Source: Bryobacterales bacterium
GTDB lineage: Bacteria; Acidobacteriota; Terriglobia; Bryobacterales; Bryobacteraceae
Assembly (NCBI GenBank): GCA_003135055.1
Contig: PLDF01000088.1
Span: forward strand, 1-41,257
Direction of reading: 5' to 3'
Length of the DNA: 41,257 nucleotides
Shown here one piece after another: positions 41,085 to 41,257 of the stretch. Made by a program: the position numbers and the translations under genes. Under the pieces are notes generated by a model. It was not told the DNA's origin. It made no database searches and was given only the letters and a program-made list of their open reading frames with translations. Each line of letters starts with the position of its first letter. Within the stretch, counting starts at the first letter, position 1.

Positions 41085-41257
41085 TGCCGGAGAGTTTATC
41101 AGCTTAGCAGTTCGCGGAGGCGGGCCGGGTGTTGGCTGTTTATGGCGTGGGCGTGGGGAGGGGCCGGTGTGTTCGAAAATGGGACTGGGGTCGTTTGGTA
41201 TCTCGGGGTTTAGAGAGTGGCTGGGGGAGGGTCTCTTCGACGCAGAGACGCAGAGAC

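Overview
The window looks like chromosomal DNA of an acidobacterium, most likely near the Solibacter/Bryobacter lineage. Three things suggest this: a TonB-dependent receptor with an N-terminal carboxypeptidase-regulatory-like domain, several Tat-leader enzymes with C-terminal beta domains, and a tmRNA whose tag reads ANTQFAYAA (I associate this tag with Solibacter, from memory only). No database was consulted, so every family name rests on motifs read in the sequence.

Positions 1-6735 are the right part of a phage-like island. Almost all genes are on the minus strand. In transcription order they are a replisome-organizer-like protein, a 61-aa protein, a sigma-like protein, a small helix-turn-helix protein, a winged-helix-like protein, an HK97-fold major capsid protein, a 90-aa protein and a gene running off the left edge. 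Upstream of the replication gene lies a striking array of 12 degenerate repeats (5421-6143), each followed by a dyad of different sequence. One plus-strand gene follows. The island ends at a copy of the tmRNA 3' terminus (6713-6735). A second copy lies at 7013-7035, then a hicBA toxin-antitoxin pair, then a tmRNA gene (7601-7955) that looks damaged.

Positions 8200-14670 hold a secreted GH18 chitinase-like protein, a frameshifted small gene, a small secreted protein and two paralogous Tat-exported SelA/DgaE-type PLP enzymes. Positions 14.7-20.85 kb are a scrambled, decayed interval. It contains fragments of the second SelA-like gene and of the amidohydrolase gene that flank it, with other genes lodged between: an antitoxin with a twice-frameshifted toxin, a zincin, a DUF2971-like protein fused to an Ig-like domain, and an apparently intact higBA pair with its own operator. 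Positions 20.87-24.26 kb are a minus-strand operon (DUF362 protein, unknown secreted protein, exported amidohydrolase). The amidohydrolase and SelA-like enzymes probably act in one extracytoplasmic catabolic route.

Positions 24.7-31.3 kb carry an intact TonB-dependent receptor, a divergent receptor pseudogene, a membrane-anchored zinc-ribbon protein and a small zinc-ribbon/coiled-coil protein. Positions 31.3-32.4 kb are decayed and include a TolC remnant. From 32.4 kb follow a YegD-like Hsp70, a divergent pair of small genes (unknown and CcbP-like), and a minus-strand cluster of SNF2 helicase, SWIM zinc-finger protein and SAP/XPB-like protein, with a REP-like double hairpin in one intergenic gap.
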